This document shows, piece after piece, positions 46,477-57,100 of a stretch of 64,000 bases of DNA (within the stretch, counting starts at the first letter, position 1; every line of letters begins with the position of its first letter). A model generated the notes under the pieces. That model worked only from the letters and a program-made list of their open reading frames with translations. It was not told the DNA's origin and searched no databases. The position numbers and the translations under genes were made by a program. The DNA lies in assembly GCF_000619825.1 (NCBI RefSeq), contig NZ_JHUW01000006.1, positions 372,001-436,000 of the forward strand. The letters are read 5' to 3'. The DNA comes from Prevotella sp. MA2016. Lineage in GTDB: Bacteria > Bacteroidota > Bacteroidia > Bacteroidales > Bacteroidaceae.

Positions 46477-46542
46477 TGGTACAAATAATAAAGTTTATGA
46501 TACTCTAGGAATAGAAGGTTTGCTAGATTTATTGTAACTTTG
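46477..46542 (+). promoter_or_regulatory. Xylan-type operator and promoter for xyn10D-fae1A
   Basis: Box 1 TGGTACA at 46477, box 2 TGATACT at 46498 (21 bp on), -7 TAACTTTG at 46535 (37 bp on), ATG at 46583. Confidence 0.7.
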
Positions 46543-46582
46543 CAGCCGAATTAATTAATAAACAGAAATCAAATTGATAAAT

Positions 46583-48778
46583 ATGAAGAAACTACTCGTA
46601 GCATTATCGCTTATTGCCGGTAGCCTGACAGCATCGGCTCAGTGGGGGCGCCCCGTGGATTTCAGCGAGGGTCCAGGACTGAAAGATGCCTATAAAGGCT
46701 ATTTTACTATCGGTGTGGCTGTAAACAAGTTCAACATCTCGGATCCTGCTCAGACAGCAATCGTCAAAAAGCAGTTCAATAGTGTAACTGCTGAGAATGC
46801 TTGGAAACCTGGCGAGATTCATCCAAAAGAGGGTGTGTGGAACTTTGGTTTGGCTGACAGCATTGCCAACTTCTGTCGCGAAAACGGTATCAAGATGCGT
46901 GGTCACTGCTTGTGCTGGCACTCGCAGTTTGCCGACTGGATGTTTACCGACAAGAAGGGTAAGCCCGTAAAGAAAGAGGTGTTCTACCAGCGTTTGCGCG
47001 AGCATATCCACACAGTGGTTAATCGCTATAAGGACGTGGTTTATGCATGGGACGTAGTAAACGAGGCTATGGCCGACGATGGTCGTCCATTCGAGTTTGT
47101 TGATGGTAAGATGGTTCCTGCCAGTCCTTATCGTCAGAGCCGCCATTTCAAGCTGTGTGGCGATGAGTTTATTGCTAAGGCTTTTGAGTTTGCACGCGAG
47201 GCCGACCCAACAGGTGTGCTGATGTACAACGACTACAGCTGTGTTGACGAGGGCAAACGTGAGCGTATATATAATATGGTGAAGAAGATGAAAGAGGCTG
47301 GTGTGCCCATCGATGGTATCGGCATGCAGGGTCACTACAATATCTACTTCCCTGATGAGGAGAAGCTGGAGAAGGCTATCAACCGTTTCAGCGAGATTGT
47401 AAACACTATCCATATCACAGAGCTGGATCTGCGTACCAATACCGAGAGCGGTGGCCAGCTGATGTTCTCGCGTGGCGAGGCTAAGCCACAGCCTGCTTAT
47501 ATGCAGACACTGCAGGAGGACCAGTATGCCCGCTTGTTCAAGATTTTCCGCAAGCACAAGGATGTGATTAAGAACGTTACATTCTGGAACCTGAGCGATA
47601 AGGACTCTTGGCTGGGTGTGAACAATCACCCACTGCCTTTCGACGAGAACTTCAAGGCTAAGCGCTCACTGCAGATTATCCGCGACTTTGATGCCGCTAT
47701 GGACAACCGCAAGCCCAAAGAGGATTTCGTGCCCAACCCCATGAACCAGCCTGGTCAGGAGTATCCACAGGTTAACTCTGAGGGTTATGCCCGTTTCCGT
47801 GTGGTGGCTCCCGATGCTAAGTCGGTTATCGTTAGCCTGGGTCTTGGTGGCCGTGGCGGTACCGTACTGCACAAGGATAAGGATGGCGTGTGGACTGGTA
47901 CTACAGATGGTCCAATGGATCCTGGTTTCCACTACTATCACCTGACTATCGATGGTGGCGTGTTCAACGATCCTGGTACACATAATTACTTCGGTTCTTG
48001 CCGTTGGGAGAGTGGTATCGAGATTCCTGCCAAGGATCAGGACTTCTACGCTTATCGCAAGGATATCAACCATGGTAACATCCAGCAGGTAACCTTCTGG
48101 AGCGAGAGCACCGGTAAGATGCAGACTGCCAATGTTTATCTGCCTTACGGTTACGGCAAGCTGGTAAAGGGTAAGAATGGTAAGATGACACAGGAGCGCT
48201 ATCCAGTACTGTACCTGCAGCACGGCTGGGGTGAGAACGAAACCAGCTGGCCTGTACAAGGTAAGGCTGGACTCATTATGGACAACCTGATTGCTGATGG
48301 AAAGATTAAGCCATTTATCGTGGTAATGGCCTACGGACTGACCAACGACTTCAAGTTTGGTTCAATCGGTAAGTTTACTGCCGAGGAGTTTGAGAAGGTG
48401 CTCATCGACGAGCTGATTCCTACTATCGATAAGAACTTCCTGACCAAGGCCGACAAGTGGAACCGTGCGATGGCAGGACTGTCGATGGGTGGTATGGAAA
48501 CCAAGCTCATCACCCTGCGCCGTCCTGAAATGTTCGGTTACTGGGGCCTGCTGAGTGGCGGTACCTATATGCCTGAGGAGATTAAGGATCCCAAGGCTGT
48601 GAAGTATATCTTCGTAGGTTGTGGCGATAAGGAGAACCCAGAGGGTATCAACAAGAGCGTTGAGGCTCTGAAGGCTGCTGGATTCAAGGCCGAAGGTCTG
48701 GTATCAGAAGGCACTGCCCATGAGTTCTTGACATGGCGTCGCTGCCTTGAAAAGATGGCTCAGAGTCTTTTTAAATAA
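46583..48778 (+). CDS. xyn10D-fae1A: Bifunctional GH10 endo-xylanase / CE1 feruloyl esterase
   Basis: 731 aa from the ATG at 46583 (MKKLLVALSL); a TTG three codons upstream is rejected. Signal about 1-20. GH10 barrel about 25-375: acid/base Glu161 in VVNEA, nucleophile Glu280 in ITELDL. A sandwich linker (about 395-480) leads to a CE1 domain with YPVLYLQHG, nucleophile Ser634 in GLSMGG and His713 in [10 protein letters not shown]. The E280 numbering equals that in the published study of P. ruminicola 23 Xyn10D-Fae1A, and the downstream gene order also agrees. It cuts xylan chains and frees ferulic acid esters. Own xylan-type promoter; the next gene starts 229 bp on behind a terminator. Confidence 0.95.
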   Translation: MKKLLVALSLIAGSLTASAQWGRPVDFSEGPGLKDAYKGYFTIGVAVNKFNISDPAQTAIVKKQFNSVTAENAWKPGEIHPKEGVWNFGLADSIANFCRENGIKMRGHCLCWHSQFADWMFTDKKGKPVKKEVFYQRLREHIHTVVNRYKDVVYAWDVVNEAMADDGRPFEFVDGKMVPASPYRQSRHFKLCGDEFIAKAFEFAREADPTGVLMYNDYSCVDEGKRERIYNMVKKMKEAGVPIDGIGMQGHYNIYFPDEEKLEKAINRFSEIVNTIHITELDLRTNTESGGQLMFSRGEAKPQPAYMQTLQEDQYARLFKIFRKHKDVIKNVTFWNLSDKDSWLGVNNHPLPFDENFKAKRSLQIIRDFDAAMDNRKPKEDFVPNPMNQPGQEYPQVNSEGYARFRVVAPDAKSVIVSLGLGGRGGTVLHKDKDGVWTGTTDGPMDPGFHYYHLTIDGGVFNDPGTHNYFGSCRWESGIEIPAKDQDFYAYRKDINHGNIQQVTFWSESTGKMQTANVYLPYGYGKLVKGKNGKMTQERYPVLYLQHGWGENETSWPVQGKAGLIMDNLIADGKIKPFIVVMAYGLTNDFKFGSIGKFTAEEFEKVLIDELIPTIDKNFLTKADKWNRAMAGLSMGGMETKLITLRRPEMFGYWGLLSGGTYMPEEIKDPKAVKYIFVGCGDKENPEGINKSVEALKAAGFKAEGLVSEGTAHEFLTWRRCLEKMAQSLFK

Positions 48779-48812
48779 GAAAAGTGTGAAAAATAGTACA
48801 TTTTTTAGTGAT

Positions 48813-48878
48813 TGAAACAAATGATAAAGTAAATGTAACATCAGGATAAGTCACTTTAAAGAAAATGTATTAACTTTG
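48813..48878 (+). promoter_or_regulatory. Xylan-type operator and promoter for the GH95-xyl3A operon
   Basis: Box 1 TGAAACA at 48813, box 2 TGTAACA at 48834 (21 bp on), -7 TAACTTTG at 48871 (37 bp on). The start codon is at 49008, leaving a leader of about 120 nt that contains a terminator. Confidence 0.75.
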
Positions 48879-48945
48879 CACCCAGATAAGTTAAAGAATC
48901 GGTTAAAATTGTTTTAGTTATATTAGTAGTTAGTAGTTTTTCCTT

Positions 48946-48986
48946 CCCTGGGACTAAAGAAAAGCGTTTCTTGTCCCAGGGTTTTT
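48946..48986 (+). terminator. Intrinsic terminator in the GH95 leader (attenuator candidate)
   Basis: CCCTGGGAC (48946-48954) pairs perfectly with GTCCCAGGG (48973-48981), extended inside by AAGAAA / TTTCTT around loop AGCG, and is followed by TTTTT. It lies between the promoter at 48871 and the GH95 ATG at 49008, with no other promoter after it. Confidence 0.9.
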
Positions 48987-49007
48987 ATTTAAAGACCAAT
49001 TGCAAAT

Positions 49008-51482
49008 ATGAAACGGATTTTATTTTTTATGCTGATTTGCATGACTGGCGCAATAGCAGCCAACGCCCAGCAGCACAAGTTGTGGTACAACACTCCCGCT
49101 AACCAGTGGTTAGAGGCTCTGCCTGTAGGTAACTCGCACATGGGGGCAATGGTGTATGGCGGTGTTGCTACAGAACAGATTCAGTTGAATGAGGAAACCT
49201 TCTGGAGTGGTTCGCCGCATCATAACAATAGTGCTGATGCCAAAGTGGCCATCAAGGATGTGCGACGCCTGATCTTTGAGGGAAAAGAGCAGGAGGCGCA
49301 CGACCTGATAGAGCGCACGTTTTTTAAAGGACCTCATGGACAGAAATATCTGCCTCTTGGCGATCTGATGCTCTCTTTCGACTATAACAGTGCATCTGCA
49401 CCAACCAACTATCGTCGCGAACTGAATCTTGGTGATGCGCTCTGTACCACCAGCTTCGATGTGGATGATGTGAGATATAGCCGTACTGTGTTTGCTTCGC
49501 AGGCTGATAATGCAGTCATCGTACAGATTACTGCCAGCAAGAAAAAAGCACTAAGCTTCGATGTGAACTATATGCGCAACAAGCAACCCCTGGAGGGTGG
49601 CGCTGTGGGTAAGAATGAGCACGCCTATACAATAAGTAATGTGGAACACGAGGGCGTGGCTGGCAAGTTGAACGCAGAGGTGCGTGTGAAAGTGCTGGCC
49701 GACGGTGTGGTGACCGATGATGCCAGCAGCATGCATGTACGCCATGCTACCACAGCCACCATCCTGATTACTGCTGCTACTAACTACGTGAACTACCAAG
49801 ATGTGAGCGGCAATCCTGTGCAGAAGAATAACCAGACGATGCTGACGCTTAAGAATAAGAATTATAAGCAACTGCTGAAGCGTCATCTGGATAACTATCA
49901 GGAACAGTATGACCGTGTGAGTCTGGTGCTGCCAAGTACAGCTAGTTCGGCCAGTCTTCCCACCGATCAGCGTCTGGCTGCTTTCGATGGAACCGATCTC
50001 GACATGGTGTCGCTGATGATGCAGTATGGGCGTTATCTGCTGATATCCTCATCGCAGCCTGGTGGGCAGCCTGCCAACCTGCAAGGTGTGTGGAACCATA
50101 AGATGGATCCCGCTTGGGATTCGAAATATACCATCAATATCAATGCAGAGATGAACTACTGGCCTGCTAATGTGGCCAATCTGGCTGAGACGCAGGAACC
50201 GCTGTTCTCCATGATTCGCGACCTGAGTGCTACAGGCGCCAAGACGGCTCGTGTGATGTATGATTGTCCGGGTTGGGTGGCGCATCATAATACCGACCTG
50301 TGGCGTATTGCCGGTCCGGTGGATGGCACCACTTGGGGTATGTTCCCAACAGGAGGGGCCTGGCTCACCACCCATTTGTGGCAGTACTATCTCTATACCG
50401 GCGACAAGCGCTTCCTTGAGGCTTACTACCCCATCTTGAAAGGAGCTGCCGACTTCCTGCTGTCGTATATGCAGGAATATCCTAAATGGGGTGAGGTGAA
50501 ACAGGCTGCCGGTTGGCTCGTCACCGTGCCTACCGTGTCGCCAGAGCACGGACCAGTGGGTAAGACAACCACTGTGACGGCTGGTTCAACCATGGATAAC
50601 CAGATCGTGTTTGATGTGCTGACCAGCACACTCAGAGCCCATCAGATACTGGGCTACGGCAATGTTGTTTACACCACCATGCTCTCCAATGCCATCGCCA
50701 AGCTCCCACCTATGCAGATAGGACGCTATGGCCAGTTGCAGGAGTGGTTGATTGATGGTGATGACCCCAAGGATGAGCATCGCCACATTTCCCACCTCTA
50801 TGGTCTTTATCCCTCTAATCAGATATCGCCTTACAGTCACCCAGAACTGTTCTCGGCCGCTGCCAACACGCTGCAGCAGCGAGGCGACATGGCCACAGGA
50901 TGGAGCCTGGGATGGAAAATCAATTTCTGGGCTCGTATGCTGGATGGCAACCATGCCTTCCAGATTATCAAGAACATGCTGAATGTGATACCGAGCACCA
51001 CTGAATGGGGCCCTCGTGGCGGTACCTATCCTAACCTCTTTGATGCCCATCCACCATTCCAGATTGATGGTAACTTCGGCTGCTCGGCTGGCGTTTGCGA
51101 GATGCTGCTGCAGAGTCATGATGGGGCGGTGCATCTGTTGCCTGCCCTTCCAGATGCCTGGGCTGACGGCGAGGTGAAAGGTCTGCGCGCCAGGGGCAAC
51201 TTCGAGGTTGACATGAAATGGCAGTATGGTGAGTTGACAGAAGCTACCATCGAATCGAAGATTGGTGGTCAGCTGCGCCTGCGTTCGTATGTACCACTGC
51301 GTGGTGCTGGTCTGGAGCCAGCGCAAGGCGAGTGTACCAACGAACTGCTGAAGGGTGCCGTGATTCGTGAACCGCTCAAGTCGGATGAACTAAAAGACTT
51401 CAAACTGCTGCCCATCCGCAAGGTTTATGAGTATGATATCTACACTATGCCTGGTAAAACATATAAAGTATATCATCAATAA
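49008..51482 (+). CDS. GH95 alpha-L-fucosidase / alpha-L-galactosidase
   Basis: Secreted 824-aa inverting glycosidase. Signal about 1-21 (ending ANAQ). Family blocks: [28 protein letters not shown] at about 26-53, [17 protein letters not shown] near 58, [18 protein letters not shown] near 378 (the Asn pair used for catalysis in GH95), [20 protein letters not shown] near 633, and [15 protein letters not shown] near 685 with the catalytic Asp. Full family length. The family was first known as 1,2-alpha-L-fucosidase. In xylan loci a GH95 of Bacteroides ovatus removes alpha-L-galactose from corn glucuronoarabinoxylan, and that role fits here, but specificity cannot be read from sequence. Followed 12 bp later by xyl3A. 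Confidence 0.9.
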   Translation: MKRILFFMLICMTGAIAANAQQHKLWYNTPANQWLEALPVGNSHMGAMVYGGVATEQIQLNEETFWSGSPHHNNSADAKVAIKDVRRLIFEGKEQEAHDLIERTFFKGPHGQKYLPLGDLMLSFDYNSASAPTNYRRELNLGDALCTTSFDVDDVRYSRTVFASQADNAVIVQITASKKKALSFDVNYMRNKQPLEGGAVGKNEHAYTISNVEHEGVAGKLNAEVRVKVLADGVVTDDASSMHVRHATTATILITAATNYVNYQDVSGNPVQKNNQTMLTLKNKNYKQLLKRHLDNYQEQYDRVSLVLPSTASSASLPTDQRLAAFDGTDLDMVSLMMQYGRYLLISSSQPGGQPANLQGVWNHKMDPAWDSKYTININAEMNYWPANVANLAETQEPLFSMIRDLSATGAKTARVMYDCPGWVAHHNTDLWRIAGPVDGTTWGMFPTGGAWLTTHLWQYYLYTGDKRFLEAYYPILKGAADFLLSYMQEYPKWGEVKQAAGWLVTVPTVSPEHGPVGKTTTVTAGSTMDNQIVFDVLTSTLRAHQILGYGNVVYTTMLSNAIAKLPPMQIGRYGQLQEWLIDGDDPKDEHRHISHLYGLYPSNQISPYSHPELFSAAANTLQQRGDMATGWSLGWKINFWARMLDGNHAFQIIKNMLNVIPSTTEWGPRGGTYPNLFDAHPPFQIDGNFGCSAGVCEMLLQSHDGAVHLLPALPDAWADGEVKGLRARGNFEVDMKWQYGELTEATIESKIGGQLRLRSYVPLRGAGLEPAQGECTNELLKGAVIREPLKSDELKDFKLLPIRKVYEYDIYTMPGKTYKVYHQ

Positions 51483-51494
51483 TAACTAATTCAT

Positions 51495-54077
51495 ATGAAG
51501 TATCAACTGTTTGTAACAATGGCGTTGTGCGCCAGTCTGCAAGCTTCGGCACAGACATTACTTTATCAGAATCCTAACCTGTCGGCCAAGGAGCGTGCCA
51601 TCGACCTCTGCGGCAGGTTGACATTGGAAGAGAAAGCCATGCTGATGCTCGATGAGAGTCCTGCCATTCCACGTATGGGTATCAAGAAGTTCTTCTGGTG
51701 GAGTGAGGCCCTGCATGGTGCTGCCAACATGGATCATGTGACGGTGTTCCCAGAGCCGGTGGCTATGGCTGCATCGTTCAATCCTAACCTCTTGTTCCGT
51801 GTCTTTGATGCGGCTTCGACTGAATTTCGTGCCCAGTATAATGAGCGCATGCTGCGTGGCTCAGGCCAGGATGAGAAATTCCACAGTCTGAGCGTGTGGA
51901 CACCGAATGTCAATATCTTCCGCGACCCACGATGGGGCAGAGGACAGGAAACCTATGGTGAGGACCCCTATCTGACCAGTGTGATGGGCGACCAGGTGGT
52001 GCGTGGTTTGCAGGGGCCTGAGGATGCCAAATATCGTAAGTTGTGGGCTTGTGCCAAGCACTATGCTGTGCACAGCGGCCCGGAATATACCCGTCATAGT
52101 GCCAATCTCACCAATGTGTCGCCTCGCGACTTCTGGGAGACTTATATGCCAGCTTTCAAGAAATTGGTCGAGGATAGTAAGGTGCGCGAGGTGATGTGTG
52201 CCTATCAGCGACTGGATGATGACCCTTGTTGCGGTTCGCAGCGCCTGTTGCAGACAATCCTGCGCGATGAGTGGGGCTTCCAGTATCTGGTGATGAGCGA
52301 CTGTGGTGCTGTGAGCGATTTCTATGAGTCGCATAAGTCATCTTCCGACCCTGTCCATGCCTCGGCTAAGGCTACCATCGCTGGTACCGATGTGGAGTGT
52401 GGCTATGGCTATGCCTATCGTAGTATTCCCGAGGCCGTGAAACGCGGACTCATCACCGAGGCTGAGGTGGATAAGCATGTGGTACGACTGTTGGAAGGTC
52501 GTTTCGACCTGGGTGAAATGGACGACCCTGCGCTGGTGGAGTGGTCGAAGATTCCTTACTCAAAGATGTCGTGCAAAGAGCATGCTGCTACCGCCCTCGA
52601 CATGGCGCGACAGACCATCGTGCTGCTGCAGAATAAAGGAAATATCCTGCCCCTGAAAAAGAATGCTGAGAAGATAGCCGTGATTGGTCCGAATGCCGAC
52701 AACGCCCCAATGATGTGGGGTAACTACAACGGTATGCCTAACCACACGGTAACCATTCTGGATGGTATCAAGGCCAAGCAGAAGAAACTGTATTATGCTG
52801 CCGGTTGCGACCTGACCTATGATAAGGTGATGGACTGCCTGATGGCATCGCAGTGTAGCTTTGAAGGCAAAAAAGGACTGAAGGGTATCTTCTGGAATAA
52901 CCGTAAGATGGAAGGAAAGCCTGTCACCACCCAGTACTACACCACACCGCTGGCTGTCACCACAGCAGGTATGCATAACTTTGCGTCTGGCGTGCAGTTG
53001 GAGGATTTCTCTGCTAAGTATGAGACGGTGTTTACGCCCAAAGAAGCAGGTGAGTATGTGGTGAACGTGGATGGCTGCGGTCATTTCGAACTGTATATCG
53101 ACGGCGAGCGTAAGTTCATGCATCATATCTGGCGCACCACGCCCAACCGTGTGGCTATCCAGGCCGAGAAGGGTAAGAGCTATCGTATAGAAGTGCGTTT
53201 CTCGCATGTACATACTTATAATGCCAACCTGAAGATCAATATCGCCAAGGAGCTGCCTATCGACTATCAGCAGATAATCGCTCAGTTGAAGGGTATCAAC
53301 AAGGTGATCTTTGTTGGTGGTATCTCTGCTGCACTCGAAGGCGAGGAGATGCCAGTACAGATAGAAGGTTTTAAAGGTGGCGACCGTACCAGTATTGAAC
53401 TGCCTAAGGTGCAGCGCGACTTCCTGAAGGCTCTGAAGGCTGCCGGTAAGCAGGTGATCTTCGTGAACTGTTCAGGCTCTGCCATCGCACTGACACCAGA
53501 GACCGAGAACTGCGATGCCATTGTGCAGGCCTGGTATGCCGGACAGGAGGGTGGAACAGCTATTGCCGAAGTGCTGTTTGGCGACTACAACCCCAGTGGA
53601 AAGCTGCCAGTAACCTTCTATAAGAACGATCAGCAGTTGCCCGACTATGAGGACTACTCGATGAAAGGTCGTACCTATCGTTATTTCGATGACGCCCTGT
53701 TCCCCTTCGGTTATGGTCTGAGCTATACGACCTTCGAGGTGGGAGAGGCTAAGCTGGAGGCTGCCGGCGATGATGCTCTCTACAATGTGCAGATTCCTGT
53801 TACTAATACCGGAACACGCAGTGGTAGTGAGACCATCCAGTTGTATATCCGCAACCTGCAGGATCCCAACGGACCGCTGAAGAGTCTGCGCGGTTTCGAG
53901 CGCCTGGACATCAAAGCCGGACAGACCGCTACTGCCAACTTGAAGATCACCAAGGCATCGTTAGAGTTCTGGGATGCCGAGACGAACACCATGCGAACAA
54001 AACCCGGAAAGTATGAGATACTCTACGGAACCAGTTCGCTGGATAAAGACCTGAAAAAAATGACCATCACTTTATAG
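51495..54077 (+). CDS. xyl3A: GH3 beta-D-xylosidase with PA14 insertion
   Basis: 860 aa with signal about 1-20 (ending SAQ). GH3 N-terminal barrel about 30-340 with nucleophile Asp269 in VMSDCGAVSD. The second domain starts with KNAEKIAVIGPNADN near 391 and is interrupted at about 455-585 by a PA14-like insertion (GIFWNNRKMEGKPV ... FELYIDGERKFMHHIW), then resumes (AIVQAWYAGQEGGTAIAEVLFGDYNPSGKLPVTF) and ends in a fibronectin-III-like domain. The published P. ruminicola 23 Xyl3A has this PA14-type insertion and lies two genes downstream of xyn10D-fae1A, as here. Reported to act on xylo-oligosaccharides. Its stop codon lies inside a terminator hairpin. Confidence 0.93.
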   Translation: MKYQLFVTMALCASLQASAQTLLYQNPNLSAKERAIDLCGRLTLEEKAMLMLDESPAIPRMGIKKFFWWSEALHGAANMDHVTVFPEPVAMAASFNPNLLFRVFDAASTEFRAQYNERMLRGSGQDEKFHSLSVWTPNVNIFRDPRWGRGQETYGEDPYLTSVMGDQVVRGLQGPEDAKYRKLWACAKHYAVHSGPEYTRHSANLTNVSPRDFWETYMPAFKKLVEDSKVREVMCAYQRLDDDPCCGSQRLLQTILRDEWGFQYLVMSDCGAVSDFYESHKSSSDPVHASAKATIAGTDVECGYGYAYRSIPEAVKRGLITEAEVDKHVVRLLEGRFDLGEMDDPALVEWSKIPYSKMSCKEHAATALDMARQTIVLLQNKGNILPLKKNAEKIAVIGPNADNAPMMWGNYNGMPNHTVTILDGIKAKQKKLYYAAGCDLTYDKVMDCLMASQCSFEGKKGLKGIFWNNRKMEGKPVTTQYYTTPLAVTTAGMHNFASGVQLEDFSAKYETVFTPKEAGEYVVNVDGCGHFELYIDGERKFMHHIWRTTPNRVAIQAEKGKSYRIEVRFSHVHTYNANLKINIAKELPIDYQQIIAQLKGINKVIFVGGISAALEGEEMPVQIEGFKGGDRTSIELPKVQRDFLKALKAAGKQVIFVNCSGSAIALTPETENCDAIVQAWYAGQEGGTAIAEVLFGDYNPSGKLPVTFYKNDQQLPDYEDYSMKGRTYRYFDDALFPFGYGLSYTTFEVGEAKLEAAGDDALYNVQIPVTNTGTRSGSETIQLYIRNLQDPNGPLKSLRGFERLDIKAGQTATANLKITKASLEFWDAETNTMRTKPGKYEILYGTSSLDKDLKKMTITL

Positions 54078-54090
54078 TGGTGGTCATTTT
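54057..54090. terminator. Bidirectional terminator overlapping the xyl3A stop codon
   Basis: TGACCATCAC (54061-54070) pairs with GTGGTGGTCA (54077-54086) around loop TTTATA, with A tract before and T tract after. The TAG stop of xyl3A (54075-54077) lies at the loop edge. It also serves the convergent HTCS gene ending at 54105. Confidence 0.92.
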
Positions 54091-54104
54091 TCCTTTTATG
54101 AGCA

Positions 54105-57100
54105 TCAGCGTTCTTCGTGCTCTCTCAGATAGTCGCGTGGCGACATGCCGTAGAATTTCCTAAAGACGGTAGAGAACGAAGCGGAGTTAGAGAAACCACA
54201 TGCATACATCACCTCGGTAACGTTCATGCCTGGCATCGTCAGCAGCTGGGCTGCTTTCTTCAGGCGGATATTACGTATGAAATCGTGTGGGGTCTGACCT
54301 GTCAGGTCCTTCATCTTGCGATGCAGGTGTACACGGCTGATACCGGCGGTTTCTGCTATCATATCAACACTGAGGTCGGAGTTGTTCAGATTCTTGTTGA
54401 TACACTCCATGATGCGCTCCAGTAGTTTATCGTCGGGCGATTTGAGATCCACGTTGCTGACTTGCTCCTCCAGTGAGTCGGTACGCTCGTATTTCAGGCG
54501 TAGCAGGCGCTGCCTGTTGATGAGGTTCAGGATGGTGCGGCGCAGGATATCCATATTGAATGGTTTCACAAGATAGGCATCAGCACCTGTCTCCAGACCT
54601 TCCAGTTTGTCTTCATCGCGATTTTTGGCCGTAAGCAGTATCACGGGGATAGAATTGGTGTCTGGGTTCGTCTTCAGGTGGGTGCATAGGGTGTTACCAT
54701 CCATCTCTGGCATCATGATATCGCTCAATACCAGGTCGGGCTTGGTCCTGATGATCTCGCCAAGTGCTTCACGACCATTGGTGCAGGCGTGCACCTCATA
54801 GTCTTTTGACAGCTCACTCTCCAGATAGTTGCGTATCTCTTCATCGTCTTCAGCGATAACCAACGTCGTCTTGCGGTTAGGCTGACTGTTCTCTATATCC
54901 GGAGTGACTACCTCTGGCTGTGGCTCTTCTTCCAACTGCAGTGCTGAGGTGGCGTTCTCTGTCACCTCTTCGTCATAGGCAATCTCGTCGGGCTTCAGGT
55001 GGCTGTTGCCCAATGGGATGGTGATGACAAACTCACAACCTTTATCCAAGTTATGAACGGTGATGGAGCCATAGTGGAGCTCTACCAGCGAACGGGTGAG
55101 GTCGAGACCGATGCCTGTGCCTATATAACGGTCGTTGACTGATGACGGCGTCTGATAGAAGCGCTCGAAAATCTTGTTGATCTTATCTTCGGGGATGCCT
55201 TCACCATTATCATAGATGGCAATCGTGGCCGAATCGCTGTTGTGACTCAAGCGGATGCCAATCTCACCACCTACCGGGGTGTACTTGAAGGCGTTAGAGA
55301 GTACGTTCATAAACACCTTGTCGAAGTTCTGACGGTCGATCCAAACAGGGATCCTTTCGTTGTCGTACTGGTAGATAAACTTTATCTGCTTGGCTTTGGC
55401 CTGATTGTCGAACAGGTCATAGATGTCTTTGGCAAAAGATACAAGGTTTGTCTCACGCATGCGCATCTGCATCTGGCCTTTGTCGATCTTTCTCAGGTCC
55501 ATCATCTGATTGATCAGACTGAGAATACGTTCGGCATTGCGCTTGATGGTCTCATAGACAATCTTTCTGTTGGGGTCGTCATCATTCTTGATGAGCGAGA
55601 GCAGTGGTGTGATGATCAGTGTCATTGGGGTGCGTATCTCATGACTCATATTCATGAAGAAACGCAGCTTAGCCTCGCCCATCTCCTCGGCATGGATATG
55701 GGCCTGCAGGCGCAACTTGGCCTGCTCCTTATGACGTCGGTATGACAGGTACTGCCAACCGAACAGACCGATGATCAAGGCATAGAAGAAGTAAGCCCAT
55801 GCCGAGCGGTACCACGGACTGTGGATAATCACGGTAAACTCTCTTTCCGGGGTTTCAACATTGTTGCGCTCGGCTTTTATCCTGAAGCGATAGCTGCCTT
55901 GAGGCAGGTGCGACAGCGTGAGGATATTCTCGCCAGGCTGCAGACGGTTGAATGGCTCGCCGTTGATACTATATAAATAAGAGATGTGTTCCGGGTTCTC
56001 GTAAGTGAGTGTCGAGAACTGGATAGAGAACGTGTTGTCGCTATAGCTGAGCTCGAAACGTTGACTGGCCAGGATGGTGGTATCGGTAACCTGATAGCTG
56101 CCGGAACGTGTGGCACGACTTACCTGCTGACCATTGATGGAGAAGGAGGTTAGTTTCACTTCGGCCTCCCATTTGGTGGGCTCGATATGATTCGGGTTAA
56201 ACCATGATATACCGGCTATGCCACCCATGGCAAGGATGCCGTTTGGCGACATGAAGGATGCACCATCACTGAACTCGTTGCTCTGCAGTCCGTCGTCGGC
56301 AAAATAGTTCTGCCAGATTTCTGTCTTGGGGTTGAAGCAGCTCAGTCCATGGTCGGTGGCTATCCAAAGGCGACCGTGAAGGTCGCGCTCGATGGTGGCA
56401 ATACCATTGTCGGCCAGACCGTCTTCGCGGGTGTATTGCTTGGTCTTGTGGGTTCTCAGATCATAGCAGAAGAGACCTTCATTGGTGCCGTACCATAGTT
56501 TGTCGTCATATTCACGGGTTATCCTGACGGGGGTGCTGTAGTTTAGACAGTTTGTACCGAAAGTGCTTGTCCAACTGTTGTTGGGGATGTCTAAACAGCA
56601 TAGGCCCATGGTTGTGGAAACGTAAAGACGCTTGCCATCAGGTGAAAGCTGAACCTGCGATACATAGTCGTTAGTGATGCAGTTTAACTTCCTGTTCTTA
56701 TCGGCGCCATTTCGCATCTTGTACGTGGCAATCACATGTCCATCGTTGGCATCTATCCTGACGATACCATATTTCATGGTGGCCAACCACAGAGTGCCGT
56801 CGTTGCCAACGGCGATATCCATGACAATCAGATGCGGATCGGCGGGGAATGCTACTTTGTGGTATTGGAAGGTGACAGGGTCAACCCAGCCAATGCCCTC
56901 GCGGTAGGTGCCCAACCAGATGCGACCATTCAAGTCTTCGGCCAGCGACACGACAACCGATGGGTACTGATCCTTCAGATGCTTGGCTACTTTCGAGTTG
57001 AAATCATAGCAGTATAGTCCATCTTTATCTGTGCCCGCCCAGATACGTGTCTTGCTGTCAAGGATGACGCTGACGATGCAGGCCGAACCTAAGATATTGC

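Noticed and set aside
46331..46537. Continuation of the HI0074 protein in another frame (frameshift)
   Set aside because: The frame gives SPSPHNILGLVSSAHQ..., with none of the expected DRN/SHTY block, so a simple frameshift does not restore the family sequence.
46574..46582. TTG start three codons upstream of xyn10D-fae1A
   Set aside because: The ATG at 46583 gives a normal signal peptide and places the nucleophile at E280, matching published numbering. The same logic removes TTG/GTG extensions at 1708, 11859, 39498 and 41790.
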